A model generated the notes under the pieces. It was not told the DNA's origin. It worked only from the letters and a program-made list of their open reading frames with translations, and ran no database searches. Both the position numbers and the translations under genes were made by a program. DNA of 64,000 nt from Pseudomonas sp. BN102 (GTDB lineage: Bacteria > Pseudomonadota > Gammaproteobacteria > Pseudomonadales > Pseudomonadaceae), in contig NZ_SSON01000078.1 of NCBI RefSeq assembly GCF_029871245.1, forward strand, positions 202,475 through 266,474, written 5' to 3'. Below, piece after piece: positions 19,667-29,126 of the stretch; position 1 is the stretch's first letter; each line of letters starts with the position of its first letter.

Positions 19667-22227
19667 CAGACCACCTCCTCCACCAAGGGAATAAGCTCGG
19701 CTTCGTCCACCCGGAGCGGGCGGATCTGGCCGCGTTCTTCGATGAATCGGATATCCGGATCGCCGCGCCCGTCGTTGACGAAGGTGCGGAAGCGCTTGAG
19801 CTTCTCCGGGTCCTGGATGGCGTTCGCCCACTCGCATTCGTAGCGGTCCACCACCAGTTGCATCTGTGCTTCCAGCTCCTCGGCCAGTCCCAGGCTGTCG
19901 TCGATGATCACCGCCTTGAGGTAGTCCAGGCCGCCTTCCAGGCTCTCGCGCCAGACCGAGGTCCGCTGCAGCTTGTCGGCGGTGCGGATGTAGAACATCA
20001 GGAAGCGGTCGATGTAGCGGATCAGCGTCTCGTCATCCAGGTCGGTGGCGAACAGCTCGGCGTGGCGCGGGCGCATGCCGCCGTTGCCGCAGACGTAGAG
20101 GTTCCAGCCCTTCTCGGTGGCGATCACGCCGACGTCCTTGCTTTGCGCCTCGGCGCATTCGCGGGTGCAGCCGCTCACGGCGAACTTCAACTTGTGCGGC
20201 GAGCGCAGGCCCTTGTAGCGATGCTCGATGTCCAGGGCCATCTTCACGCTGTCTTGCACGCCGTAGCGGCACCAGGTGCTGCCGACGCAGGATTTCACGG
20301 TACGGGTGGATTTGCCGTAGGCGTGGCCGGTCTCGAAACCGGCGGCGATCAGCTCGCCCCAGATGTCCGGCAACTCGTGCAGCTGCGCGCCGAACAGGTC
20401 GATGCGCTGGCCGCCGGTGATCTTGGTGTAGAGGTTGTACTTCTTCGCGACTTCACCGATGGCGATCAGGCCTTCCGGGGTGATCTCGCCACCCGGGATG
20501 CGCGGCACTACCGAGTAGGTACCGTTCTTCTGCATGTTGGCCATGAAGGTGTCGTTGGTGTCCTGCAGCGGCACCAGCCAGGGGTCCTGGATCGGCCGGT
20601 TCCAGCAGGAGGCGAGGATGGAGCCGATGGCCGGCTTGCAGATATCGCACCCCACGTGGCCACGACCGTGCTTGGCCAGCATCTCGTCGAAGGTCTCGAT
20701 GCCTTCCACGCGGACCAGCGCATAGAGCTCCTGGCGGGTGTAGGCGAAGTGTTCGCAGAGGCTCTTGTCCACCGCCACACCGCGGGCCGAGAGTTCGTGC
20801 TCGACCACCTGCTTGAGAAGTGCCGCGCAGCCGCCGCAACCGGTGGCCGCCTTGGTGCAGGCCTTCACGCCGGCGACGTCGGTGCAGCCGCCGTCGATGG
20901 ACGAGCAGATCGCGCCCTTGCTGACGTTGTGGCAGGAGCAGACGGTGGCGGTGGCCGGCAGCGCGTCGACGCCCAGGGCCGGGGCACCCTCGCCCACCGG
21001 CAGGATCAGGCTGGCCGGGTCGGCCGGAAGCGCAATGCCGTTCTGCACGTACTGCAGCAGGGTGTCGTAGTAGCTGTTGTCGCCCACCAGCACGGCGCCC
21101 AGGGCCTGCTTGCCGTCCGACGAAACCACCAGCCGGCGGTAGCTGGAGGTGGTTTCGTCGATGAAGCGATAACTGCGGGCGCCCGGCAGCGCACCGTGGG
21201 CGTCACCGATGGAGCCCACGTCCACGCCGAGCAGTTTGAGCTTGGTGGACATGTCGGCGCCGATGAAGGTCTCGCCGTCCTTGCCGCAGAGCTGGGCGGC
21301 AACGTTGCGGGCCATCTGGTAGCCGGGGGCGACCAGACCGAAGATGCTGCCGTTCCAGGACGCGCATTCGCCGATGGCGAAGATGTCCGGGTCCGAGGTG
21401 GCGCACTGGCCGTCGATGGCCACACCACCACGGGCGCCAAGCTCCAGGCCGCACTGGCGGGCCAGCGCGTCCTGCGGGCGGATGCCGGCGGAGAAGACGA
21501 TCAGGTCGGTTTCGAGGAAGTCTTCGCCGGCGAAGTTCATCCGGTACCGGAATTCGCTGCCGGCGCTGATGGACTGGGTGGCCTTGGACAGGTGCACGCC
21601 GACGCCCAGCTCCTCGATCCGCGCCTTGAGGGCCTGGCCGCCCTGGTCGTCCAGCTGCACCGGCATCAGGCGCGGGGCGAACTCCACCACATGGGCATCC
21701 AGGCCAAGGGATTTCAGCGCATTGGCCGCTTCCAGGCCGAGCAGGCCACCGCCCACCACCACGCCACGGCGCGCATTGGCCGCCGCCGCGCGGATGGTGT
21801 CGAGGTCAGCCAGGGTGCGGTAGACCAGGCGCGAATCGCCTTCGGCGCCCTCGATGGGCGGTACGAAAGGGTAGGAGCCGGTAGCCAGCACCAGCTTGTC
21901 GTAGGCCAGGCAGCTCTGGGCGGTGATCACTTCGTGGCGCTCGCGGTCGATCTCCAGTACCGGCACGCCGAGGTGCAGGGTCACGCCGGGACGCTGGTAG
22001 AGACTGGCCTCGCCAAGCGCCAGGGACTCCGCATCACGACCGCCAAAGTACTCGGACAGATGTACACGGTCGTAGGCACGCAGCGGTTCTTCGCTGAAGA
22101 CCTCGATGCGATAGCGGTCCAGCGCGCCGCGTTCGATCAGTTGCTCGACGCAATGATGGCCGACCATGCCATTGCCGATGACGATCAGCGTTTGCACATC
22201 AGGAGTGGAAGCGACGTTGGAGTTCAT
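19666..22227 (-). CDS. nirB: Assimilatory nitrite reductase (NADH) large subunit
   Basis: An 853-residue sirohaem enzyme reducing nitrite to ammonium with NADH. Order of domains: FAD/NAD(P) oxidoreductase (about 1-310, starting LIVIGNGMVGHHCVEQL), a BFD-like [2Fe-2S] region (CSCHNVSKGAICSSI and CTKAATGCGGC, about 425-480), then the nitrite/sulfite reductase half with the cluster and sirohaem cysteines CVGSTWC and CTREC (about 645-700). Length is normal. The ATG at 22227 is the start of the conserved N-terminus; an open frame running thousands of bases further upstream overlaps the divergent nitrate reductase gene and is not coding. Transcription starts at the sigma-54 promoter near 22440, and the mRNA leader carries a terminator that must be bypassed. 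Confidence 0.95.
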   Translation of the reverse strand: MNSNVASTPDVQTLIVIGNGMVGHHCVEQLIERGALDRYRIEVFSEEPLRAYDRVHLSEYFGGRDAESLALGEASLYQRPGVTLHLGVPVLEIDRERHEVITAQSCLAYDKLVLATGSYPFVPPIEGAEGDSRLVYRTLADLDTIRAAAANARRGVVVGGGLLGLEAANALKSLGLDAHVVEFAPRLMPVQLDDQGGQALKARIEELGVGVHLSKATQSISAGSEFRYRMNFAGEDFLETDLIVFSAGIRPQDALARQCGLELGARGGVAIDGQCATSDPDIFAIGECASWNGSIFGLVAPGYQMARNVAAQLCGKDGETFIGADMSTKLKLLGVDVGSIGDAHGALPGARSYRFIDETTSSYRRLVVSSDGKQALGAVLVGDNSYYDTLLQYVQNGIALPADPASLILPVGEGAPALGVDALPATATVCSCHNVSKGAICSSIDGGCTDVAGVKACTKAATGCGGCAALLKQVVEHELSARGVAVDKSLCEHFAYTRQELYALVRVEGIETFDEMLAKHGRGHVGCDICKPAIGSILASCWNRPIQDPWLVPLQDTNDTFMANMQKNGTYSVVPRIPGGEITPEGLIAIGEVAKKYNLYTKITGGQRIDLFGAQLHELPDIWGELIAAGFETGHAYGKSTRTVKSCVGSTWCRYGVQDSVKMALDIEHRYKGLRSPHKLKFAVSGCTRECAEAQSKDVGVIATEKGWNLYVCGNGGMRPRHAELFATDLDDETLIRYIDRFLMFYIRTADKLQRTSVWRESLEGGLDYLKAVIIDDSLGLAEELEAQMQLVVDRYECEWANAIQDPEKLKRFRTFVNDGRGDPDIRFIEERGQIRPLRVDEAELIPLVEEVV

Positions 22228-22266
22228 AGGTAGCACCCGGCCCAAGCCAATCACGTTTTCGGGGGC

Positions 22267-22383
22267 AAAAAAAAACGCCTGGGACTCATCCGTCCCAGGC
22301 GCCTTTGCCTGTTCATTCTTGGGTGTCGCCGGGCCACGCTGCCTGACGCACCTGCGAGCCCGGGGGAACGATCGCCATTGATC
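22267..22383 (-). promoter_or_regulatory. nirB leader: ANTAR-type double hairpin with attenuator terminator
   Basis: On the minus strand the leader has a strong intrinsic terminator (stem CGCCTGGGAC/GTCCCAGGCG at 22276-22301, followed by nine T) 40 bases before the nirB ATG. Overlapping its 5' arm is hairpin P2 at 22296-22311 (stem CAGGC/GCCTG, hexaloop AAAGGC). Upstream, P1 at 22370-22383 has stem GATC/GATC and hexaloop AATGGC, extended by outer CCCGG/CCGGG pairing. Both loops have A at position 1 and G at position 4, the signature of ANTAR-protein targets. P2 and the terminator cannot form together. A NasT-like protein is the expected antiterminator; its gene is not in the window. Confidence 0.78.
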
Positions 22384-22431
22384 TGCCGGGCCGCCCTCCG
22401 CAGTGTTCGCGGTGGGTCTGGTCCTGCCTAT

Positions 22432-22446
22432 GCAGTGGCTGTGCCA
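22432..22446 (-). promoter_or_regulatory. Sigma-54 promoter of nirB-nirD
   Basis: On the minus strand TGGCACAGCCACTGC keeps TGGCAC and the GC at the correct distance; the T before TGC is C here. The predicted start near 22420 gives a leader of about 190 bases containing the attenuator. Sigma-54 control fits NtrC-dependent nitrogen assimilation. Confidence 0.78.
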
Positions 22447-22572
22447 GTTCTGCGAAAGGGTCATTGACGCGCCTCCCCGAGCACCGCCCCGGCGCAGCAG
22501 CAGCGCGGCCTGCAGCGATTTGCGCAGATTTCGTTCGCAGTATTCGAAGCCTTCGTGGCGCCTGCCGGCACG

Positions 22573-22589
22573 AGAACCAAAACGGTGCA
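22573..22589. promoter_or_regulatory. Candidate NtrC-binding site between the divergent promoters
   Basis: AGAACC-N5-GGTGCA matches the NtrC consensus TGCACC-N5-GGTGCA perfectly in one half and four of six in the other. It lies roughly 110-130 bases upstream of both sigma-54 promoters, the usual enhancer distance. One short match in GC-rich DNA is weak evidence on its own; position is the stronger argument. Confidence 0.5.
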
Positions 22590-22698
22590 ACGGCGCCCTT
22601 CCCGCCCCATCCTGAAGCCGGCTCGCCACCCCCGGCAACCACCCGAAAAATGCCTGCAAGCGCCGCCGTGCAAAGCCTGGGCGCGATTCAGGGCAACT

Positions 22699-22713
22699 TG
22701 GCATGTGCCTTGC
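22699..22713 (+). promoter_or_regulatory. Sigma-54 promoter of the nitrate reductase gene
   Basis: TGGCATGTGCCTTGC differs from TGGCACG-N4-TTGC at one base only and has perfect spacing. The predicted start near 22725 is just before the first leader hairpin, so the whole regulatory RNA is transcribed. Confidence 0.85.
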
Positions 22714-22727
22714 GATAGCACCGGCAA

Positions 22728-22809
22728 GGCAATCAATGCCGATTGCCCTACCCCACGACAAAGGCGCCGTGTCTCCCCCGTTCCGACGGTGGGTGGCATG
22801 GCGCTTTTT
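22728..22809 (+). promoter_or_regulatory. Nitrate reductase leader: ANTAR-type double hairpin with attenuator terminator
   Basis: P1 at 22728-22747 has a perfect seven-pair stem (GGCAATC/GATTGCC) and hexaloop AATGCC. P2 at 22754-22771 has stem CACGAC/GCCGTG (one mismatch) and hexaloop AAAGGC. Both loops carry A1 and G4 and they are six bases apart, the classic ANTAR target layout. The 3' arm of P2 is also the 5' arm of a terminator (GCGCCGTG pairing with CATGGCGC at 22797-22804, then TTTTT). Binding of a NasT-like antiterminator to P1-P2 would therefore prevent termination. The ATG at 22798 lies in the terminator stem and is not the start of translation. Confidence 0.85.
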
Positions 22810-22833
22810 CGTTTCCGCTCCAGGGTGTTGGAT

Positions 22834-25800
22834 ATGGCCAATAAGACTGTTCGAAGCGTGTGTCCTTATTGCGGTGTCGGCTGTGGCATCGTCATGGAAG
22901 TGGCGGACAACCGCGTGGTGAAGGTGACCGGCGACAAGGCCCACCCCACCAACTCCGGTCGCCTCTGCACCAAGGGCAATACCTGTGCCCAGGCCATCGC
23001 CGACTCCGGACGCATGGAACACGCCTACCTGCGCCACGAGCGCAGTCGCGACCCGGTGCGCACCGGGATCGACGAGGCCATCCGCGACACCGCCAGCCGC
23101 TTGCGCGCGCTGCTCGAGACCCACGGCCCCGACGCCATTTCCTTCTATGTGTCCGGGCAGATGTCCCTGGAAGCCCAGTACCTGGCCAACAAGCTGGCCA
23201 AGGGATTCATCCGCACCCGCCATATCGAATCCAACTCGCGCCTGTGCATGGCCAGTGCCGGCAGCGGCTACAAGCTCTCCCTCGGCTCCGACGGCCCGCC
23301 CGGCTCCTACCAGGACTTCGACCGTGCCGACCTGTTCCTGGTGACCGGCGCCAACATGGCCGACTGCCACCCGATCCTCTTCCTGCGCATGATGGACAGG
23401 GTCAAGGCCGGGGCGAAGCTGATCGTGGTCGACCCGCGCCGAACCGCCACCGCCGACAAGGCCAGCCTCTACCTGCCGATCAAGCCGGGTACCGACCTGG
23501 CCCTGCTCAACGGCCTGCTGCACCTGCTGCACAAGAATGGCCACACCGACCCGGCCTTCATCGCGGCCCATACCCAGGGCTGGGAGGCCATGGAGGATTT
23601 CCTCGAGGACTACGGCCCGGAGCGCGTCGCCGCCATCACCGGCCTGGCCGTGGCGGACATCCGCAAGGCCGCCCAGTGGATAGGCGAGGCGCCGGGATGG
23701 ATGAGCTGCTGGACCATGGGCCTGAACCAGAGCACCCACGGCACCTGGAACACCAACGCCCTGTGCAACCTGCACCTGGCCACCGGCGCCATCTGCCGCC
23801 CCGGCAGCGGCCCCTTCTCCCTCACCGGCCAGCCCAACGCCATGGGTGGTCGCGAGATGGGCTACATGGGGCCCGGCCTGCCCGGCCAGCGTTCGTTGCT
23901 GGTGGAGGCCGACCGACGCTTCATCGAAGCCATGTGGCAGCTGCCCCACGGCAGCCTGCGCCAGGACGGCGGCAACGGCACGGTGGCCATGTTCGAAGAC
24001 ATGGCCAAGGGCAGCATCAAGGCCTGCTGGATCATCTGCACCAATCCGGTAGCGACTGTGCCGAACCGCCGCCAGGCGATCGAGGGCCTGCAGGCCGCCG
24101 AACTGGTGATCACCCAGGACGCTTTCCTCGATACCGAGACCAATGGCTACGCCGACATCCTCCTGCCTGGCGCCCTCTGGGCCGAAGCCGAAGGCGTGAT
24201 GATCAACTCCGAACGCAACCTGACCCTGACCCAGAAAGCGGTGGACGCGCCCGGCGACAGCCTGCCGGACTGGCAGATCATTGCTCGCGTCGCTTGCGCG
24301 ATGGGCTATGCCGAGGCCTTCGACTACGCCTCGGCTGCCGAGGTGTTCGAAGAGATCAAGCTGGCCTGGAATCCGGCGACCGGCTACGACATCCGCGGCG
24401 CCAGCCATGAACTGCTGCGCCAGGGCCCGCTGCAATGGCCCTGCGCGCCGGGCGCCGAGAGCAACGCCCGCAATCCCATTCGCTACCTCAACGACGGCGT
24501 CAGCCAGGCGCCGAAGCTCGATGCCGACGGCACCCGCCCGGCCATCGCCTTCGCCACCGCGCACGGCAAGGGCGTGTTCTTCGCCCGTCCGCACATGGAC
24601 CCGGCGGAATTGCCGGACGACGCCTTCCCCCTGGTGCTCAACACCGGTCGGGTACAGCACCAGTGGCACACCCTGACCAAGACCGGCAAGGTCGCCACGC
24701 TGAACAAGCTCAACCCGGGCCCCTTCCTCGAACTGCACCCGATCGATGCGAGCCGCCTCGGCATCCTCGACAAGGGCCAGGTGGAAGTGCGCTCCCGGCG
24801 CGGCCGCGCTGTGCTGCCGGCCGTGGTCACCGACCGCGTGCGGCCGGGCAACTGCTTCGCGCCCTTCCACTGGAATGACCTGTATGGCGACGACCTGGCG
24901 ATCAACGCCGTGACCAGCGACGCCATCGATCCCATTTCGCTGCAGCCGGAATTCAAGTACAGCGCCGTCGCCCTGGCGCCCGTTCCGGCCAGCCCCCAGC
25001 TCATCCCCTTGGTAGAAGTCGAGCCGGTCCCGGCCAATGCCGTGGCCGGTTTTCCGGAGGAACTCGCCGACATGCCGATCAACACCTTCGCCCGCCTGCT
25101 GAACCTGGACCCCGGCACCGAGTTCTGCCTGGCACCCGCCGAGCAACGCTACCTGCAGGGCTACCTGCTTGGCCTGCGCAGCGTGGAAAGCCGCAAGCAG
25201 GGTGGCGTACCCACCTTGCCGTCCAGTGCGCCTCTGGCCGCGGACACCCGCCTGCTGCTGGACGGTCTGCTGGCCGGCCTGTTTTCCCGCAGCTGGGACG
25301 TACAGGTCGCTCCGGTACCGGCACCAACACCAGAGAAGCCGCTACTGGTGCTCTGGTGCTCGCAGACTGGCAACGCGGAAAGCTTCGCCAGCCTCTGTGC
25401 CGAACAGCTCAAGGCTGACGGTCGTCCCGCCGTGGTGCGCTCCATGGACGCCATCCAGCCCGCTGAACTGGCCGGTGCCGGCACCGCCCTGCTGATCGCC
25501 AGCACCTTCGGCGACGGCGACCCGTCCGACAATGGCGCCAGCCTCTGGAACGCCCTGGAAGGTGACGGCGCTCCCTCGCTCGCCGGCCTGGAGTTTGCCG
25601 TGCTGGCCATGGGTGACTCCAACTACGATCAGTTCTGCGGTTTCGGCCGCAGGCTCGACGCCCGCCTGGAAGCCCTGGGCGCGCGACGTCTGGCACCACG
25701 GGTGGACTGCGAGCCGGAGTATGAAGAGCCGGCACGCGCCTGGCTCGCCGCCGTGCGCAACGCCCTGACCGGCGCTACTGCCCCGCAGCCGGTGGCGGAG

Positions 25801-26961
25801 CTGGCCGGGGTGGAAGCCGAGGTCGCGGACGAACCGACGCCCGCCTACAGCCGCCAGCAACCGCTGCGCAGCCGTCTGTTGCAGAACCGCGTGCTCAATG
25901 CAGCGGGCTCCGACAAGGAAACCCGGCAGATCGTCCTGGATCTCAAGGGCAGCGGCCTGACCTACCAGGCCGGCGACGCCCTGGGCGTCTGGCCGAGCAA
26001 CTGCCCGGGCCTGGTGGACGAGGTCGTCGCGGCCCTGGGCCTGGATGGCGGCCAGCCGGTCGAGGTCAAGGACCAGGGCAGCATGCCGCTGGCCAGCGCC
26101 CTGGGACGGCATTTCGAAATCGCCAAGGTCACTCCGGAACTGCTGCGATTCATCGCCGAACGTTCGCGCAGCCCGGAACTGGCGCGCCTGCTCGAACCGG
26201 CGAGCAAGGCCGAGCTGGCCGACTGGCTCTGGGCCAAGCAACTGCCCGACCTGCTGCGTGCCTTCCCCATCCAGGCCAGCGCGGCGGAACTGCTGGCCCT
26301 GCTCAAACGCCTGCAGCCGCGCCTCTACTCCATTGCCTCCAGCCCCCTGGCCACCCCGGACGAGGTGCATCTGACCGTATCCACTGTCCGCTACGGCTGC
26401 GAAGACCGCGCCCGCGGCGGCGTCTGCTCGGCCTTCCTGGCCGACCGCGCCGAGCAGGGCGAAGTCCCCATCTTCATCCAGAAGTCCGCCCACTTCCGCA
26501 CGCCGAAGGACCCGGCGCGGCCGATGATCATGGTCGGCCCCGGTACCGGCATCGCCCCCTTCCGCGCCTTCCTCCAGGAACGCCAGGCATCGGGCGCCAA
26601 GGGCCGCAACTGGCTCTTCTTCGGCGAGCAACGGCAAGCGTCGGACTTCTACTATCGCGAGGAGCTGGAAACCTGGCTGGCCGACGGCCACTTGCACCGC
26701 CTGGACACCGCTTTTTCCCGCGACCAGGCGGAGAAGGTCTACGTACAGCAACGCATGCTCGAACAGGGTGCCGAGCTCTGGCGCTGGCTGCAGGACGGCG
26801 CGCACTTCTATGTCTGCGGCGATGCCAGCCGCATGGCCAAGGACGTGGACGCCGCTCTCAAGACGGTGGTGCGCGAACACGGAGGCCTCAGCGCCGGCGA
26901 TGCCGAGGCCTATGTCAGCGCCATGGCGCGGGACAAGCGTTATGTGCGGGATGTTTATTGA
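22834..26961 (+). CDS. nasA: Assimilatory nitrate reductase fused to a CysJ-like flavoprotein
   Basis: A 1,375-residue bifunctional protein. The N-terminal part (about 1-700) is a molybdopterin nitrate reductase with an N-terminal [4Fe-4S] motif CPYCGVGC and later Cys in GRLCTKG. After a linker, a flavodoxin-like FMN domain starts near residue 836 ([15 protein letters not shown]), then FAD and NADP domains of the sulfite reductase/P450 reductase type (RLYSIASSP near 1163, [12 protein letters not shown] near 1235) up to a terminal Tyr. The fusion supplies NAD(P)H electrons directly, replacing a separate reductase subunit or ferredoxin. The ATG at 22834 is chosen because the in-frame ATG at 22798 lies inside the leader terminator. 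Expressed from a sigma-54 promoter with attenuation, divergent from nirB-nirD, which reduces the nitrite product. Confidence 0.93.
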   Translation: MANKTVRSVCPYCGVGCGIVMEVADNRVVKVTGDKAHPTNSGRLCTKGNTCAQAIADSGRMEHAYLRHERSRDPVRTGIDEAIRDTASRLRALLETHGPDAISFYVSGQMSLEAQYLANKLAKGFIRTRHIESNSRLCMASAGSGYKLSLGSDGPPGSYQDFDRADLFLVTGANMADCHPILFLRMMDRVKAGAKLIVVDPRRTATADKASLYLPIKPGTDLALLNGLLHLLHKNGHTDPAFIAAHTQGWEAMEDFLEDYGPERVAAITGLAVADIRKAAQWIGEAPGWMSCWTMGLNQSTHGTWNTNALCNLHLATGAICRPGSGPFSLTGQPNAMGGREMGYMGPGLPGQRSLLVEADRRFIEAMWQLPHGSLRQDGGNGTVAMFEDMAKGSIKACWIICTNPVATVPNRRQAIEGLQAAELVITQDAFLDTETNGYADILLPGALWAEAEGVMINSERNLTLTQKAVDAPGDSLPDWQIIARVACAMGYAEAFDYASAAEVFEEIKLAWNPATGYDIRGASHELLRQGPLQWPCAPGAESNARNPIRYLNDGVSQAPKLDADGTRPAIAFATAHGKGVFFARPHMDPAELPDDAFPLVLNTGRVQHQWHTLTKTGKVATLNKLNPGPFLELHPIDASRLGILDKGQVEVRSRRGRAVLPAVVTDRVRPGNCFAPFHWNDLYGDDLAINAVTSDAIDPISLQPEFKYSAVALAPVPASPQLIPLVEVEPVPANAVAGFPEELADMPINTFARLLNLDPGTEFCLAPAEQRYLQGYLLGLRSVESRKQGGVPTLPSSAPLAADTRLLLDGLLAGLFSRSWDVQVAPVPAPTPEKPLLVLWCSQTGNAESFASLCAEQLKADGRPAVVRSMDAIQPAELAGAGTALLIASTFGDGDPSDNGASLWNALEGDGAPSLAGLEFAVLAMGDSNYDQFCGFGRRLDARLEALGARRLAPRVDCEPEYEEPARAWLAAVRNALTGATAPQPVAELAGVEAEVADEPTPAYSRQQPLRSRLLQNRVLNAAGSDKETRQIVLDLKGSGLTYQAGDALGVWPSNCPGLVDEVVAALGLDGGQPVEVKDQGSMPLASALGRHFEIAKVTPELLRFIAERSRSPELARLLEPASKAELADWLWAKQLPDLLRAFPIQASAAELLALLKRLQPRLYSIASSPLATPDEVHLTVSTVRYGCEDRARGGVCSAFLADRAEQGEVPIFIQKSAHFRTPKDPARPMIMVGPGTGIAPFRAFLQERQASGAKGRNWLFFGEQRQASDFYYREELETWLADGHLHRLDTAFSRDQAEKVYVQQRMLEQGAELWRWLQDGAHFYVCGDASRMAKDVDAALKTVVREHGGLSAGDAEAYVSAMARDKRYVRDVY

Positions 26962-27002
26962 GCGCAAAGTCGGCGGAGTGATCGCCCCCATCCTGCGGAC
27001 TG

Positions 27003-27037
27003 CCCCCTCTCCCTTCAGGGAGAGGGCTGGGGAGAGG
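27003..27037 (+). terminator. Stable hairpin after the nitrate reductase gene
   Basis: CCCTCTCCCT and AGGGAGAGGG pair around a two-base loop (27005-27026). No clear T-run follows, so termination strength is uncertain. The sequence belongs to a common CTCTCCC-type palindrome of GC-rich bacteria. Confidence 0.45.
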
Positions 27038-27071
27038 GGCGTTACCCCGCTCCAAGGCCAAGATGCAAGCT

Positions 27072-27179
27072 GTAGGGTGGATCACGCTTCATCGATCCAC
27101 CAGCTCTTGATTTCCCGGCGGCAAGCGGGTTGAAGGGAGCCTCGATGGTGGAAATCCACATCGTGGATTTTCACCCTAC
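27072..27179. repeat. 108-bp element with GTAGGGTG/CACCCTAC ends
   Basis: The ends GTAGGGTG and CACCCTAC are inverted, and internal GGATCACG and TGGATTT-type stretches form further partial pairing. Elements with the same ends occur at 47027-47090 and 54811-54874. It lies between the convergent nitrate reductase and hydrolase genes. No coding content. Confidence 0.6.
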
Positions 27180-27195
27180 GCACTCCAACCGTGCG

Positions 27196-27810
27196 CTATG
27201 AACCGATTGCCGCCAACAACTCGTCGGTGGTGACGATGACATGGGCATAGGTCGGGCCGTTCAGTTCATGGGCGGCGCGCATGGCTTCCGGCGAGAACGC
27301 CGCCGTGGCATCGGTCACCAGGGTCACGTGGTAACCCAGCTCCGCGGCAAAGCGGCCGGTGGACTCGATGCAGGTATTGGCCAGCATCCCGACCAGGATC
27401 ACCCGCTGCACCCCATGCTGCTTGAGCTGGTAGTCGAGGTCCGTATTGGCGAAGCCACTGGCGCCCCAGTGCTCCTGGACCATTACGTCCTGCTCCGTCG
27501 GCTGGAAATCCGCGTGCCATTCCCCACCCCAGCTGCCCGCGGCGAACACCTGGGCGCGGCTGGCACCCAGCTGGTAGGGGCTGGGGTGCTTCCAGGTCTT
27601 GAAGTCGTTTGGCCGCGCCCGGTGGTGGGGCACGTAGAAGACCTGAATACCCGCCTTGCGCACGGCCGCCAGCACCTTGCGCAGGTTGTCCAGGGTGCCG
27701 ACGGCTTCCGCCACGGGCTTGGCCAGCCCGTTGAGCTTGCCGCCTTCGCTGAGGAAATCGTTGTACGGGTCCACCAGCAGCAAGCCGGTGCCCTCTCGGG
27801 GATAGCTCAT
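27196..27810 (-). CDS. Isochorismatase-family cysteine hydrolase
   Basis: A 204-residue cytosolic hydrolase of the isochorismatase/nicotinamidase fold. The catalytic Asp is in LLVDPYNDF near residue 13 and the nucleophile Cys in LVGMLANTCIESTGR near 147, with the cis-peptide region before it. A HHRARPNDFKTWKHPSPYQ insert near 80 is typical of a subgroup acting on unknown amides. The substrate cannot be named. It is transcribed alone; a second member of the superfamily lies at 30689-31246 but the two share little beyond the fold. Confidence 0.85.
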   Translation of the reverse strand: MSYPREGTGLLLVDPYNDFLSEGGKLNGLAKPVAEAVGTLDNLRKVLAAVRKAGIQVFYVPHHRARPNDFKTWKHPSPYQLGASRAQVFAAGSWGGEWHADFQPTEQDVMVQEHWGASGFANTDLDYQLKQHGVQRVILVGMLANTCIESTGRFAAELGYHVTLVTDATAAFSPEAMRAAHELNGPTYAHVIVTTDELLAAIGS

Positions 27811-27984
27811 GGCACGGTTCTCGATCAGGTCGATGACCTTCGCCAGTGTAGATAGCCCTCACGAGAACGCTGCGAATGGTTGCGAGAAGCGGCGCCTTTG
27901 GTCGGTTTCATCGAAAGAGCCGGCCAATCGGGGGGATAGTGGAGCGACAGCCTGAGCGCGAACCCGCCCACGTCGGAGGTCGCC

Positions 27985-28230
27985 ATGAAACAACGCATTT
28001 TCCCGGGACACATCGCCTGGAGCGAAGCGTGCATGAATGGTGACCACGCCCTGGCCTTCGTGGCGGTGCGGTCACATGCTGCGGAAGCGCAGGTCGGTTT
28101 CCATCTGGTCTATGGCGAGCATCATTTTCCGCGGCTGTCGGAGGCCGTGGCAGCAGCCGAGGACGCACTCGCCAAGCTGGTGCGGATCGACGAGAACGAC
28201 GCCCCAGTCTTCAGCTCGGGCGCCTGCTGA
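27985..28230 (+). CDS. Small hypothetical protein, 81 residues
   Basis: Not recognised. It has a good ribosome site (GGAGG six bases before ATG) and normal codon use for this genome. The protein begins MKQRIFPGHIAWSEACMN and is rich in Ala, Val and His, with a predicted helix SEAVAAAEDALAKLVRID. There is no signal peptide or membrane segment. It lies between divergently placed hydrolase and convergent methyltransferase genes with no operon partner. Confidence 0.6.
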   Translation: MKQRIFPGHIAWSEACMNGDHALAFVAVRSHAAEAQVGFHLVYGEHHFPRLSEAVAAAEDALAKLVRIDENDAPVFSSGAC

Positions 28231-28256
28231 ATTTCCAGGCAACCGAGCCGGCTTAC

Positions 28257-28928
28257 CTATTGATTGAACTGCCCATCATCGCGCTGGAAATGCAGCAGTG
28301 AGCCCTTGAACGCCTCGCCATTTCCCAGGATGCAATCCGCGCGGGTCCTGCTCCCCTCGTACTCCAGTTCAGCCATTTCGCGGCAGAATGAAGCGCGGTT
28401 GGGCCGGTTGGGGTCGACGATGAACACATCCACCTGGTCGGCGGAATGGCGGTCGATGAAGGCAGCGAGGACTGCCGGCTGGCCGTACTCGTAGATGAGG
28501 TCGCTGCCGATGATCAGGTCGAACAGGCCCAGGTCGTCATTGAGAACGCCCCAGTCGGCAGACAGGTACTTGAGCGGACCGAGGTCGTTCAACCGCAGGT
28601 TTTCATCGAGGAACTCGGGGCTCAACGGGTGATAGTCGCTGGCGGTGATGTCGCCACCTCGCCGATGCACGACCAGGCTCGCCAGCGCCAGTCCGGCGCC
28701 CAGTTCTAGCACGCGTTTCCCGTCGAGATCCATCGTCAGCATGGCCTGCGCCAGCACCTGGCTCGACGGCCAGACCTGCCCGAACAATGGCCAGGTCTCG
28801 GGTGAGATTCCCAGGCGTTCCGCCACCAGTTCGGGGTCGTGAAATTGCTGAAGATCGAGCAGCGAGCGGATATGAAAATCCATATCCCCCACCGATATAT
28901 CCTGATACTTGACCTGATAGCCCGACAT
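28257..28928 (-). CDS. SAM-dependent methyltransferase (Methyltransf_16-like)
   Basis: A 223-residue class I methyltransferase. The SAM-binding motif I is VLELGAGLALASL near residue 72, followed by motif II ITASDYHPLSPEFLDENL and motif DLIIGSDLIYEY near 140. This pattern, with W upstream (WPSSQVLAQ), matches the family of lysine and small-protein methyltransferases such as METTL21/EEF-KMT relatives. The target is unknown. The ATG at 28928 has GGAGAG upstream and begins at MSGYQVKYQD; an upstream extension has no ribosome site. Confidence 0.82.
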   Translation of the reverse strand: MSGYQVKYQDISVGDMDFHIRSLLDLQQFHDPELVAERLGISPETWPLFGQVWPSSQVLAQAMLTMDLDGKRVLELGAGLALASLVVHRRGGDITASDYHPLSPEFLDENLRLNDLGPLKYLSADWGVLNDDLGLFDLIIGSDLIYEYGQPAVLAAFIDRHSADQVDVFIVDPNRPNRASFCREMAELEYEGSRTRADCILGNGEAFKGSLLHFQRDDGQFNQ

Positions 28929-29083
28929 GCAGAACTCTCCAGATGTATGGGCGATGCCGCCAGGAGAGCTGCGCTGGATATTCATTGATGAAATATCGAC
29001 AACGCCAGGGGGCGATGAACAACGAAATATTCCGTGAAAACGATCAATTGAACGGAACTTTCGAAGTTTTCATTGCTGAAAAT

Positions 29084-29113
29084 AAAAAAGCCCCGCTAGG
29101 CGGGGCTTTTTTT
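29084..29113. terminator. Bidirectional intrinsic terminator
   Basis: Perfect stem GCCCCGC/GCGGGGC with loop TAG at 29090-29106, flanked by AAAAAA on the left and TTTTTTT on the right. It ends the cold-shock gene on the minus strand and would stop plus-strand transcription too. Confidence 0.92.
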
Positions 29114-29126
29114 ATCGAATCAAGTC

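Noticed and set aside
22798-22833. Upstream ATG at 22798 as start of the nitrate reductase
   Set aside because: It lies in the 3' arm of the leader terminator; the ATG at 22834 starts at the conserved N-terminus.
19666-25146. An apparent 1,826-residue protein with NirB at its C-terminus
   Set aside because: The first 970 residues run antisense through the nitrate reductase gene and across its promoters; NirB starts at its conserved N-terminus at 22227.
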